A DNA stretch of 64,000 bases from Pezizomycotina sp. ARF18 (taxonomy: Eukaryota > Ascomycota): positions 62,001 to 126,000 of the forward strand of contig AZLU01000107.1 in NCBI GenBank assembly GCA_002224055.1, read 5' to 3'. Both the position numbers and the translations under genes were made by a program. Positions 36,526 to 47,185 of this stretch are shown here, piece after piece; the stretch's first letter is position 1; each line of letters begins with the position of its first letter. The notes below the pieces were generated by a model. That model saw only the letters and a program-made list of their open reading frames with translations. It did no database searches and had not been told where the DNA came from.

Positions 36526-37889
36526 TTATATTGCCAGTTTCCTAAAGGATCGTTCTGTGAACCCTTGACCTGGAACCCAAGACCAGACCCAGTCGCCCCA
36601 CGTTTGGTCCTTTTTCTGAGGTGCGAGCGGGTCCGGCTTACCCCAAATCGCCTCTGACCACGTCGCGGGCTTCTCCTGCAGAGCTTCAACGTTTGCGGCC
36701 TTCGAGCTATCCTGTGGAGGAATCTGAGCTTTTTGTTCCGCCTTGGAGCTATCGACTAGGTTCTTAGGTTCCTGATTCTCCACGGGTTTGATATCGGTCC
36801 TAGGGGCTTTCTGGTGAACCTGCTGTACTTGAGCTAGCTCATCGGTGGCCTGCTGCGGCTTCGACCCATTTGCATCTGTTCTAGGCCCCAGTCCGAACTT
36901 TTTCTTTCCCCACTCAAGCCAACTTTCCCGAGGCGCCTGTACCTCTTCGGGAATGGCCTTTTGCGCGTTCGGCTTCAAAGGTGCCTCTGAGTCGGATTTC
37001 CCCGGGATGGGCTTAGGTGCATTGGCATCGGGCTTCGAGCCCATCCCCACCTTCTCCTTGGCCCATTCGGTCCAGGTTTGTTGCGATGGCTGGGCATCCT
37101 TGCTGACCTGAGGTACCGACTTTGGGGCATTACCATCGGCTTGCGGTTTTTGACGTAGGCCAAGCTTCTCTTTCCCCACTCCGTCCAGGTTTGCCGCGGC
37201 GCTTGGGGTTCCGCTACAGGCTGCGCAGCCGCCTTCGAATTACCTGCATTGGCAGGCTTAGAGCCGAAACCGAGTTTCTCTTTGCCCATTCTGTCCATGT
37301 TTGTGGCTTGGGCGGTTTTGGGTTCACCTTCGGAATTTCTTTGACTTGTTTGCCGTTCATCTTGGGTGGCGCCTTAGCACCGAAGCGCGAGGGCCATATC
37401 TTTGCCATCAACCTCTTCCACCAGGCTGGCTTTGGAACCGTGGACAGCTTCGCAGCTGAAGCTCCTTCGACGTTTGTCGTGGACGCCTTGCTTCCGCCGA
37501 ACATCTTTTTCAACCATGGTGTTTTTGCTTCCGTCAGTGGCGGCGCCTTGACTTCCGTTGGAAACATTTTGTTGAAATTCTCCGCCGTTTCAAAGACGAA
37601 CGGCTTCAGCTTGCCCGCCATTTGAAGGGTGTTTTGACGCCTCTGATGTTCCTTTGATGTTTTCGATAACCCCGGCGGGAACGCGCTTTTCGATAACTCG
37701 CCTATCCAGAGGGCCGAGGACCTCACCATCGTCGTCGAGCCATTTGTTCCATGATAGATGATCCGAGTTTGTGTCGAGATTATCGCGTTTGATTACCTCC
37801 GAGATCGCCGGCGTTACTAGCAACGATACGTAGACGGGGAAAGCCTGGGTGAGTGGCAGCAGGAGGGCTGCGATGGAAAGAAGTTTCAT
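36526..37889 (-). CDS. secreted tryptophan-repeat protein, frame-disrupted
   Basis: A secreted low-complexity protein of about 430-450 residues. It starts at 37889 with a signal peptide (MKLLSIAALLLPLTQA), then IKRDN and EKRVPAG, possible Kex2 sites. Downstream, short Trp-rich amphipathic units recur every 30-50 residues, joined by Pro/Lys/Gln/Ala-rich linkers: TPWLKKMFGG, PAWWKRLMAKIW, QTWTEWAK, QTWTEWGK, QTWTEWAKEKVGMG, ESWLEWGKKKFGLG, ATWSEAIWGKP and QTWGDWVWSWVPG. The four central WxEW units lie near 37263-37303, 37150-37196, 37042-37083 and 36890-36931. Units carry Gly-x-Gly-x-Lys-Pro after the helix. The last 217 codons are uninterrupted; two or three frame slips lie upstream. No family is recognised. 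The periodicity suggests repeated membrane- or partner-binding helices in a disordered chain. Confidence 0.65.
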
Positions 37890-39158
37890 CCTGCCACTGA
37901 TATTAGGTGCTACAAATGAAAGACTAGGGTGGGTTCAAGTTCCTACAAATGAGTGACTGTTAAGCTATGTAGCCTTCCCCTTTCTATAACAAGTCATTTT
38001 CTTCTGAAAATACTGCGATGGCAGCTTGTTATATACTCGAATGAGGATCGGCGAAAACTGATGCTTGCCGTAGCACCCGCAATCACCAAGGCACTAATAT
38101 CCTCCGAACAAGGCTGCTGAAAATGTCCATACCAGAGTGGAAACGACTGTTATAGGGTGTTCAGACAGGTGCATATCTGCATATAGAATGTATTTCGCAC
38201 TAATATAGTGTATTTTCATGAAATCTGCTTTGTTTTGCAGAGAAGGAAGAGGCCGTGTTCATGCGGCAGTCGCGGCTTCCCCAGAATATCAGGCAGAAAC
38301 GCGATTTGGGTTATAAGATAGTTTCACGCATATCATCGCTCGTTGCATTATCACCAAACAAGCAGCTGATATCGCATTTCTTTCATCAGCATTGACAAGT
38401 GCGCTGCTCTTCCTGATCCCAATGATGCAGTACGATCAGATACCATTGTAGGTCATGTTTATTAACTTCTTTTCTTGTTTTTCTCCATTAAGAAGATTGA
38501 ACAGTTTCCCACTATATTTGAGACAACAAAAAATTGTCCGAAATTATAAGTTGACGCGGTTTCATGCGCCAAATGAAATGCTTCCAGAAACGTTGACGTT
38601 ACGTTTCCAATGGGATAAACGATCGGCGAGATAACGATGAGTTTTTATCCTTATGCGGAAACCAAACAATGGTGCGACAAAAGCAATAAGCACCGAATGC
38701 TTCAAGGACTACTTAATGATCATGATAATGGAAAGTTGAAATGCAAAAACGTTCTTGAGCTTTATTGCCTGTTCTGATAAAAGCAACAAAACTCCTGCTT
38801 CTTTGCTACGGCATTAGGCCCGAAATTCAGATCCACCTACGAGCAGAGCAAGACTCGTGGCCCGAAACTCATGGCTTCAGTGGATTCCTATTGCTTATAT
38901 CTCGCCAAAGGCAAATCATAAAACATACTGGCCCTGCTTCTTTAGTATATTGTGATTTCCCCGGTTGTGAGTCCAGCTAGACAATCATGCTTGGATCCCA
39001 AGGAGTATATATAGCTCTAGCCACTGATGGCTTTCTCTATCTACAAATCTCTACTGAAACTCACTCCTTCCCGCTTGCCAAATTTGAGTTCCAGGCACCT
39101 CTCTCCTTTCGTCACACCCTAATCTCGCACTACTAGAACAAAGAGCTTCAGGTTCCTT
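37890..39158. other. intergenic region
   Basis: No gene is recognised. A TATA-like GTATATATAG lies at about 39005, but no plausible plus-strand start follows before the antisense gene at 39159-39552. Confidence 0.45.
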
Positions 39159-39552
39159 CTACACACATTCGCAGTTCTGCCTACAATAAACCGCGATGCC
39201 TCCTGTGCACGTCGGAATATTATGGATCGCGTTACCTGGGCATCGGCATTGGTGAACGCATTTCGGGTCTTCGCAGCTAATCCCGGTCCCGCCAGTGCGT
39301 TTCATCAGGGACGGTTCTACGAGGTTACGAGAAAAAAAATTCTTGTTAGCTTCCTGTATCAAGTGTCTAATGTGATGGCAAAAGCAGTCCCAGTCGCAAT
39401 TCCTCCTACTTTGAGGGCGTCTCTTCTGGGATGCTTGAGGCAAGCATGGAACAGGTAAAGTTGAAGATGAAACGTACAGTTTGAGTGTCAATGGCAACTG
39501 CCGAAACGGCGGTCACAAGAGCCAAAGCGACGAAGATTCCTTTGAGATGCAT
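39159..39552 (-). CDS. small secreted cysteine-rich protein
   Basis: A secreted cysteine-rich protein. The start at 39552 gives a signal peptide (MHLKGIFVALALVTAVSAVA). After a probable intron (donor GTACGT near 39474, acceptor near a TCGTAG about 39320) the mature part follows a KR at MKRTGGTGI. It then holds eight cysteines in 39 residues: CEDPKCVHQCRCPG, then TCTGGIAVYCRQNCEC and a final V, stop at 39159. Eight cysteines with this tight spacing would allow four disulfides, as in defensin-like or effector folds. The exact splice phase does not close without one slip, so the middle is uncertain. Function is unknown; effector or antimicrobial roles are only possibilities. Confidence 0.6.
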
Positions 39553-41366
39553 CGTATGCCTTAAGAGAGGAAGGTTTAGTCAAGCTGTTGCTTTTCAACG
39601 TTAAGCGGACTGAAGCTCTGTATCTGAAGGGCGATGTGGGTTGGAGGTGGACAACCGGCTCTGTGAATACGACAAATCACAACTAACGAGACGAGGAGCC
39701 GGATTGGGTGCTTAATTTATAATCTTCGAGCACCTTCGCTGTAATATTGTACGCCACGATCATACATGTACTAGTTGGCTTAGTTCGCACTGTACAACGC
39801 CGACGTTCTCATCAGTGATCACTAGTTCATGAACAGAAAGGAAGGTGCTGACACTTTCTCAGCCGCAACAAAGAGCAGAACTTCTCCGAAGCCCACATCC
39901 ATGTTCTTGAAACCGAAGGCCCGACCATATCTGCGGCGACAACAAAGTCACACGGCATGGAAATGCGCGAGACATTGTTACACATTGTCTTGTAAATTAG
40001 CCACAGCGCCGGTTGACTGGACGAGGGACGGCATGCACATGGGGTTGAATCGAATCTCAGCCAGGATGATCCCTAGCTCGCCCCCAGCTTTTAGCCTATA
40101 GCAGCGACCAGAGAGTCCACATAACAGACCCATAGGAGAACACAGGCGTCCCGTTGGCGCATTTTAATCCCGCTCCCATAGCTGGACGACGGGGTTCTCG
40201 ACCTAGACACTCTTAGACAGGGCTCTTAGCGTGGTTTAAAAGCCCCAAAAGTTGAAGGTAAGTGGGAGGGTTTTCATGGTAAATAATTGAAAATCGCACC
40301 CACGCGTTGAAGCCTCATCCATCGGCTCAAGGCATGGAACTTTCTTTAATGTGAAGCAAAACAGATGGGGAACAAAATGTTCCTCTAGCATTAATTCCGC
40401 TCACGCTCGCACTGGACACTGGAGAGATACGTATGCACCCTATAACTTGATCCGCTAATTGTGCGAAGGAAATATAAGGATGAAAATCAGGGTGGAGGCA
40501 AACAATACCTAGGTAGCAAATCAACAGTCTGAGAATATCCCTCAAGCGGTTTTGTCAAACAGTACACCTCGCCTATATGAATATCCCTCCTCGTCACGAA
40601 GTCGAGTCCGTAATCTCGGCTGCTCCCCTCGCTACGCTAGCCTTTTACGCAAATCGTTAATTCAAAGATGCGGACTACCCTTCTGCCACGATAGACAAAG
40701 ACTTCTCGTAAGATAAACTCGGCTCTTGGTAACGCTAGAATCTGCTAAAATGTACATAAAATGAAGAACTACGAGTCAAATTACAGTATATTACGCCGAT
40801 TCATAGCCAATTTTCGTTCTCAGGAAGATATCTACCATTTCTAAAGGCCGTGGATTCACGAAAGGAAACAATCATGTTTAAATCTAAATCGGACAAACAA
40901 TGTCATTGTCTCCAGAATTCAACAGGTGTGCTCCTGAAGCAAAATTCGTTTCATCCGGCCTGGCCACCGCTTGACCACGTTCAATTCTGGAGTGCAGCCA
41001 ATTAGCGACCGCCTCCCCAAACAGGCTCCTCAAGAGCACGCCTCGACCAATGAAATCTCCGTGCGAGCTCGTTGGAAATTAGAGATCAAAACAGGTTTTT
41101 AAAATCAGATTTAATTCTGTTCTCAAGGGGGAGAAACTAGAAGTGAAGCTGGACGTCCCGTAGCCCAAGCTGGTCCGAGTGCCTTTGACGACAGCTACTT
41201 GCAGCAGCGTGGGATCTGCACTGACAGATTGCGTCTGACAATGGCCATTTGAGCGCCACCACCTAAATCATATTCCTCGCATGCTCCATGCAAAGTTACC
41301 CAATGCCACAATTTTCAAGCGTTCCTACAGCCACGAGTCAAAGATGGAAAGCAGAATGGAAATCTC
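39553..41366. other. no recognisable gene
   Basis: Nothing is identified in 1.8 kb. Open stretches at 39829-40101 plus and 40327-40545 minus have no motif. Confidence 0.45.
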
Positions 41367-42663
41367 ATGTCTGAGGACGGTGATCCAACGATTGCCATGA
41401 TAACATCTTCAGAAGAGCCGTACTTGCACCTCGGTGTTTGTACCCCCGATAATTAAAATAAACTTTCTGGATGATAAGTTGGCTCGCTTTGTGTTTGTAG
41501 CATTCCGGGCCATTGTACGACTCTGGCAGCATCTGATTAATGCCGTGGATGCAGTCATGGTAGTAACCTGGTTCCTGATGTTGGCCGGCGGAGGGCTTGA
41601 TACTGCAATATATCTCGTTGAGTCAAGGACGGACCCAATGGTCCTCGCCACCGATTTGGAAGTTATGAAGTAAATCAGACTCATGATTCGACGATGTCGC
41701 CATACAGCTAGGTTATGTGGATCTGCCGGTGCAGTATCTCTCTTTCTGGGGTATCAAAACAGCTTTACTCATCTTTTACTACACGTTGTTCCCGTCAGTG
41801 CTGCGAACACTACGATGGTGTTTACATTTTACTGTCTTCATGGTCGCCGCGACCTTTATCATCACCCAGCTCCTGAATTATTTCTGGTGTCTGCCTGTCA
41901 CTCGAAATTGGTACGGCCAAACTCGATACCTTTTCTGCCCATCATTATCAACAGCGCACATTAACGTATTCAAAATAGGAATATCTACGGTCCCGCAAGC
42001 ATGTGCCTTGCCCGCTCCTCCGCAGTGCCTTACTATGCGACTATTGCAATGAACATTGTGACGGATATGATGCGTGGGTATATTCCTGATCATCGCTGTT
42101 GAGTATAAAATAAGCTAACGGCAACCCTTTCAATGGCAGTGTACTGTTTGCCATTTCCACTATTACCGACGCTCCACCTGGAAGCACGCAAGAAAATTGG
42201 CGTTGGAATCATGTTCTCACTTGGATTTATTAGCGTCGCGTGTACTGTAGCCCGGTGCATCATATCAGTCCGCGGCGGGAGCATCAGTGTTATCGGCATG
42301 CTGGGAGCCGTCGAACAAGCAGCTGGAATCATGGTGGTCTGTGTACCGGCGCTACGCTCGTTTGTTCAATCTGTTGAGCGTCGTCGCCAGTCCCGTGTCG
42401 CTAGCCGGAGCGTTCCATCGGGACAACGCGCTCCCCGGCGCAAGTTTGGCAGATGGGGTTTGGGAGGGAACACTGCCGATCTTCAGGATAGCGCCGGCAC
42501 AGTCGCATCGGGAAGGTCAAGGAACATATTGAGCAGGCCGACCACGTCAGTCATATTGACTTTTTGGATCTTGGGAAATCGGACAACCCGTCGGTCGGGG
42601 GATTGGGAACCACCGCTACTACCGCGTCAGATACCAACGGCTACGAGCCTCATCCTGCTGTGA
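41367..42663 (+). CDS. 7TM rhodopsin-domain (PTH11-like) membrane protein, frame-disrupted
   Basis: The second fungal rhodopsin-like 7TM protein. From about 41367 (MSEDGDPTIAMITSSE) it reads LARFVFVAFRAIVRLWQH and VVTWFLMLAGGGLDTAIYLV (first helices). A very short intron near 41670-41707 leads to the family hallmark LGYVDLPVQYLSFWGIKTAL and ALLIFYYTLFPSVLRTLRW, then AATFIITQLLNYFWCLPV. An intron with donor GTGGGT near 42070 and acceptor ATGGCAG near 42139 precedes LEARKKIGVGIMFSLGF. The seventh helix ends VEQAAGIMVVCVPALRSFV near 42310-42365. A Ser/Arg-rich tail ends at 42663. The intron 1 phase only closes if one G is missing at the donor. Ligand and signalling partner are unknown. Confidence 0.7.
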
Positions 42664-43485
42664 GACCATCATCGGAAATGAAGAGGTCCAAAGGATGGAG
42701 ATAGAAAGAAACGTCGTGCATGCGTGCAACGTAAGGTCGGGTTTGTCAACTACACAAGACTCATCGTGCCTATCGAGCAACTCATAACTTCGTATTGTTT
42801 CGTTTGGTTAGTACTCCCGAAGAGAGGGATGTAAGAATTCAATGAAAAGTTGAATGTCAGAAGTAAATATAGCGTCCCACTGCCGGGTATGAATATACTC
42901 ACTCGTATCCAACCACGTCTCCCAAGGATTCGTTCCCAATCGCTGTCAATCGAGCCCTCTCCTCATTCGTCATAATCTAGGGGCGGGATAACTTTCAACG
43001 GTACCGAGCCATCATTTGACCACGCTCGTTCCCAAAAATCCATTCAGTTGTGCGGGAGATCTCCGAGTGCGAACAGAATAGTTTATGAGAATCCCTTATT
43101 TACTCATATTCGTATCGCCGGCCTGTGCCTAGAGAGCTCGGTGGCACTGCCCAGTGATCACTGGCCTGTTAATTTGTTTGTTTACACGTTCCCTGACGTT
43201 TGATACCCGAAATTCCGTCGCGTGCAAGTCGTATTTGCTAGAAGGCTTTGAGCTTAGTGAAGCCGAAGTAAGAAACTTTCTCAATCCAAATGCTGACTAG
43301 TGGTGCTGCTGGTCCTTTCGCTTCCCAAGCCGTCGTAGCGAATCCCCTATCTGGGATCATTTAGAACGGGCACGACCGTAGCACTTTTTGATGAACCGCG
43401 GATGAAGAAGCGTAAACGAAATGAACGAACATAACTACTTCTCTTTAACAGCCTTCCCCGCATCAGGATACATCTCATCAGCAAG
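42664..43485. other. intergenic region
   Basis: Nothing coding is recognised between the two tandem 7TM genes. Confidence 0.45.
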
Positions 43486-45478
43486 ATGTCTTCGAATTCT
43501 CCAGGAGGAGAGAAGGTGGACACCGAGAACTTGATACTTCTCGGTATCAACCTTCAGTCGGCTGTCCCCGGTTTTCGACAGATGTCCATAAGCGAAATCG
43601 CGACCGTTAACAGCACCGACCCGACGAAGATACTGCAAGGGAGGAACACCCATGTTGTGGGTCCTGAACTAGCACGCGTACGCGGTCCTTATCTCACAAC
43701 GTTCGACCTGGGACGTGGAACTTCGACGCGGGTAATCATGGGAATGGAACAGGTCCGACCGCTGGAGTTATGGATCCAACGAAACTGCCGGACGTCATTC
43801 GTACGATGGTTTCCCACGCACGGCATGGCGCTTTGCTTCTCTGGTGCGTCATCCCGGTGATACTCATCGTTGTGGTTGGGCTGAGATTCTGGGCGCAGAA
43901 AACGGTGATGGGGCGAATTCTCCCTGCGGACTGGGTTGTTTTGGCGGCCACAGTAAGCCTTTACTCGACTATTGCCGACATGATCGATTGAAACCGAGGC
44001 TTTTGGCTGATACTCTTATCCCTCCTTTTAGTGCACTACACTTATATTTGATGTCGTGTTGCTATACGGTAATATAACGCGATCCGGCTCGAAGAGCCTT
44101 ATAGTTCAAATATGATAGTCTAACAGGATTTTCGACTTGATTAGGCAATCTAAAGAAAGGCAGGAAGCACTCCTGGGACGTTGTCGTCGTGCAGAGTGCG
44201 CACACCCAAAATGACGGTCGTGTATATAAAGGGGACCTTCTCCCACCTAGCTAGTTCTTAGTTTAGGAGATTCATTCCATTTTTCATCCATTATAGTGGT
44301 AGTTGCTTTTCATAGCGACTGCATCACACTACGACAACGTTACTCTGGCTACCGTTCGTTCCATGTATCTCATGCAGCTCGTTGGACAACTTTTCTACTA
44401 CCTGATCAACATTGGACTCGTTAAACTATCGCTCCTCTTATTTTACTATAACCTCAACTCGGGAGAACGCTGATACCGTCGCGCTATATACGTCCTTGGA
44501 AGTCTCATCTGCACCTTCACCTTCGCTGGGCCATCGCGCAGATTTTCGAATGTTGGCCGATTGACTGGTGGAGCCACTTTTTGGACGATGAGGATCCGCG
44601 ACTGAAATGCGTTGATAGGCTAGCGATGTTACGGTTCAGTGTTGTTTTCCGTTCCGTGACGGATCTTTGCATCCTGTAAGCTTTGGTGAAATAAAGTACG
44701 CCTCGGAGTTCTAGACTGATTCGTTGCTTTCAGGTTACTTCCAATATCCGTTGTTCTTCGGCTGCAGCTGAGCCGAAAGGAAAAGGTGGGCAGACCGCAA
44801 TTTTCCTGCTGGGCGGATTGTGAGTATTACACTCAAGGAGGAATCGAAGAGAGTCGATTCTAACGCAATTTTTCGAGCCCAGTGGTATAATATGCGCGAT
44901 TCTTTTGCAACTGTCTTTTATGACTTTCGTCCGATCGCAGGACAAACGTGGAACGTTACGCAACCAGCTATCTAGAGCATGTGGGTCTTAGATCCCGTGA
45001 TTTCCTTCCGATTGCTATTAGCTGACAAAATTTTCAGGCTCGAAGCGACCGTAGGAATAGTATGCGGCAGTGTTCCCGCGCTACGTGTTTATCTCAAGCA
45101 GGTGGTCCCATAAATACGATCCCCTTCCACACCCACGCCAACGTCGCAGCTACCAAAAAAAAAAACGAATACGATAGCCTCGATCGCCTGCGACTGCGGT
45201 GCTTCAAGGTCATGTAGGGCATGTCAAGCAGCTCACACAAACGCGCCGGCGAACCCTGGAGGCGCGGCCCATATCAACAACCTCCGGTCCAGTACAGGCT
45301 CCTCGAACATCAAAAGCGAATCGCGCAGGTCGAAGGATACAAGCGGCGAGCCTCGCCTTAGTCGATAATTAGACTCCAAGAACGTCCTGACTCGGCAGTG
45401 GAAGTAGATATTGACGCCGGCGCGATGGAAATAGAAGGAAAGGGAAGCAGCGGGTCTGCACATGGGATAGACGACTGA
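43486..45478 (+). CDS. 7TM rhodopsin-domain (PTH11-like) membrane protein with long N-terminus, frame-disrupted
   Basis: The third 7TM rhodopsin-like protein, tandem with the previous one. An N-terminal non-membrane part of about 100 residues starts at 43486 (MSSNSPGGEKVDTENL). The first helix is LLLWCVIPVILIVVVGLRFW near 43830-43890, with PADWVVLAATVSLYSTIADM after it. The hallmark LMQLVGQLFYYLINIGLVKL and SLLLFYYNLNSGER lie at 44370-44470, and LLPISVVLRLQLSRKEKVG near 44730-44790. The last helix, LEATVGIVCGSVPALRVYL, is near 45040-45095, after an intron ending TTTTCAG. The tail is Ser/Arg-rich and ends at 45478. At least four frame slips are present. The extended N-terminus sets it apart from the other two and could be a ligand-contacting region; this is inference. 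Confidence 0.65.
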
Positions 45479-45804
45479 AAGAGTTTTGATTTTGAGTATT
45501 AAGGTGTTCGTTTTTGGTTTTCTCACGATTTCATGATTGGTATTATATTAGATTGGGCACAAGAAGGTTATAACGTTAAGAGACGAATTTTCTACATACA
45601 GACAGCAATGCTACGTCGGGTGTTTACCCTATAGACACAAATGCGCTTCAAGAATCCGGTAATAGGTTTCTCATTCACAGTGACGATGTACCTATATAAC
45701 ATCCAGGATAAACCTCTTCCCCCCACAGACCTTCGGGTATCTTCCTGCTTAAGGGAGCCATGTCCTTTAGATCTTCAACCCTATGCCGTACACATCCCGT
45801 CCTT

Positions 45805-46775
45805 TTATCCATTGACGACCGTTCCCCCGTTCGGATGCAGGGTCTGACCGCTCATGTAACAACTATCGCTGCTAGCCAGGAATACGCAGCATGTAGCTAC
45901 TTCGCTGGGCTGCCCCGGGCGTCAGATTGGCGTCGAGGTCCCAAATTCCTCCCTTCTCTCCAGCTCGAATGACCACACAACTAGTGGGGTCCAAATAGGA
46001 CCAGGAGCAATCGTATTTACACGAATCCCTTCCCTACTAACTAATTAGACAGACTTCGGGTGAACGCGACGATCGCTCCCTTAGTAGATGAATAGTCGAG
46101 AAGGTCCGGTCGGCCGACGTAGTGGTTGACAGACGCGATATTGACTATCGTCGATCCTTCGCTTTCCGAAGGTGAGGAAGCGCGTATTTCGACATGTAGA
46201 AGTAGGAGTAAATGTTCGTTTGAAGGTGTGATCCCATTGGTCCCTGGTCACCAAAAACACGTTAGTGAGGATTAATGAACATTTGCGGGAAACCGCGGGA
46301 ACAAGCCTTACTCTGGTAAGTCTAGAATATTATCGGCCGGTTTTTGGTATGCACAATTGCTGACCAAGATGCTGATGCCACCCAGCTCACTGGCTGCCCG
46401 GTCTACCACAGCCTTTCATTCTTCCGACCTGGTCAGATCGGTTTTATACGTAAAACATTTCCGACCCTTTTCCTCCACGAGCCTTTTGGTCTCCTGTGCA
46501 TCTTTCTCCTCTTCTGAGAGATGGACTACAGCCACATTTGCACCCCTCTATTGCAAATAGGATGGCCGTTGCTTTTCCAATGCCGGAATCTCCACCGGTA
46601 ATCACTGCAAAGCTGCTTTCTAACATTCCGGCTGCTTTTTATGTGCTGAAGCCTTTGTCTTCAGAAGACGGCAACTTATCTGGTGCCGGCCCGGATCCAT
46701 CTTGTGCTCGCGTCCAGGAGCATCTTGGGTCTGTGACGGATCAGGCTTGAAGCCCTGCTGAAAGTGTTGCGACAT
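45805..46775 (-). CDS. short-chain dehydrogenase/reductase, frame-disrupted
   Basis: An NAD(P)-dependent oxidoreductase of the classical SDR family, closest in look to the stress-protein/glucose-dehydrogenase-like SDRs that carry an N-terminal extension. The start at 46775 gives MSQHFQQGFKPDPSQTQDAP, then the nucleotide-binding motif VITGGDSGIGKATA (TGxxxGIG) near 46570-46610. The structural GGISILVSNCAYQ follows near 46360-46390, with a probable intron near 46280. The active site reads IVNIASVNHYVG (Ser) then LLDYSSTKGAIV (YxxxK) at about 46070-46150. The C-terminal VNTIAPGPIWTPL near 45990-46030 and SGQTLHPNGG end are standard. The substrate is not predictable. A few frame slips occur, but catalytic Ser, Tyr and Lys are present. 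Confidence 0.8.
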
Positions 46776-47185
46776 GGCTCTATTCTTGAGTCTGCGTTTA
46801 GGATCTTTTCACGAATGTTTACGGAAGTTGAGCTTTGTATAGGCTAACGACTCTGTTGAACTCTGTTCCTCTGTTCTCTTTCTTCTAGGTAGATTTAGGG
46901 TGATAGCGGGTCAGAATCGCCTCCTTTTATGACAGACGATTGATAAGGTTGTTGGAAGTTGCACGGATAATGAAGATCCGCCGCGGCTGTGATCTGCCGG
47001 GGGAAATTTTTCCGGTTCCTGAACGGGTGCTATCTCCGTCGGCTTTGGATGGAATAAATAGCTCGTTCGCGGCGCTACGCAAAAGTGACTTCCCTTCTTT
47101 CGTACGTTAAATAAACCCTTCCAACTATTCCGGATTAATGACTTCGCTCGCTCCGAGTTCGCACCGAATTCAACTTAGATTAAAA
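46776..47185. promoter_or_regulatory. divergent promoter region
   Basis: This 410-bp stretch separates the divergent SDR and F-box-like genes and should contain both promoters. I see no distinctive element in it. Confidence 0.4.
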
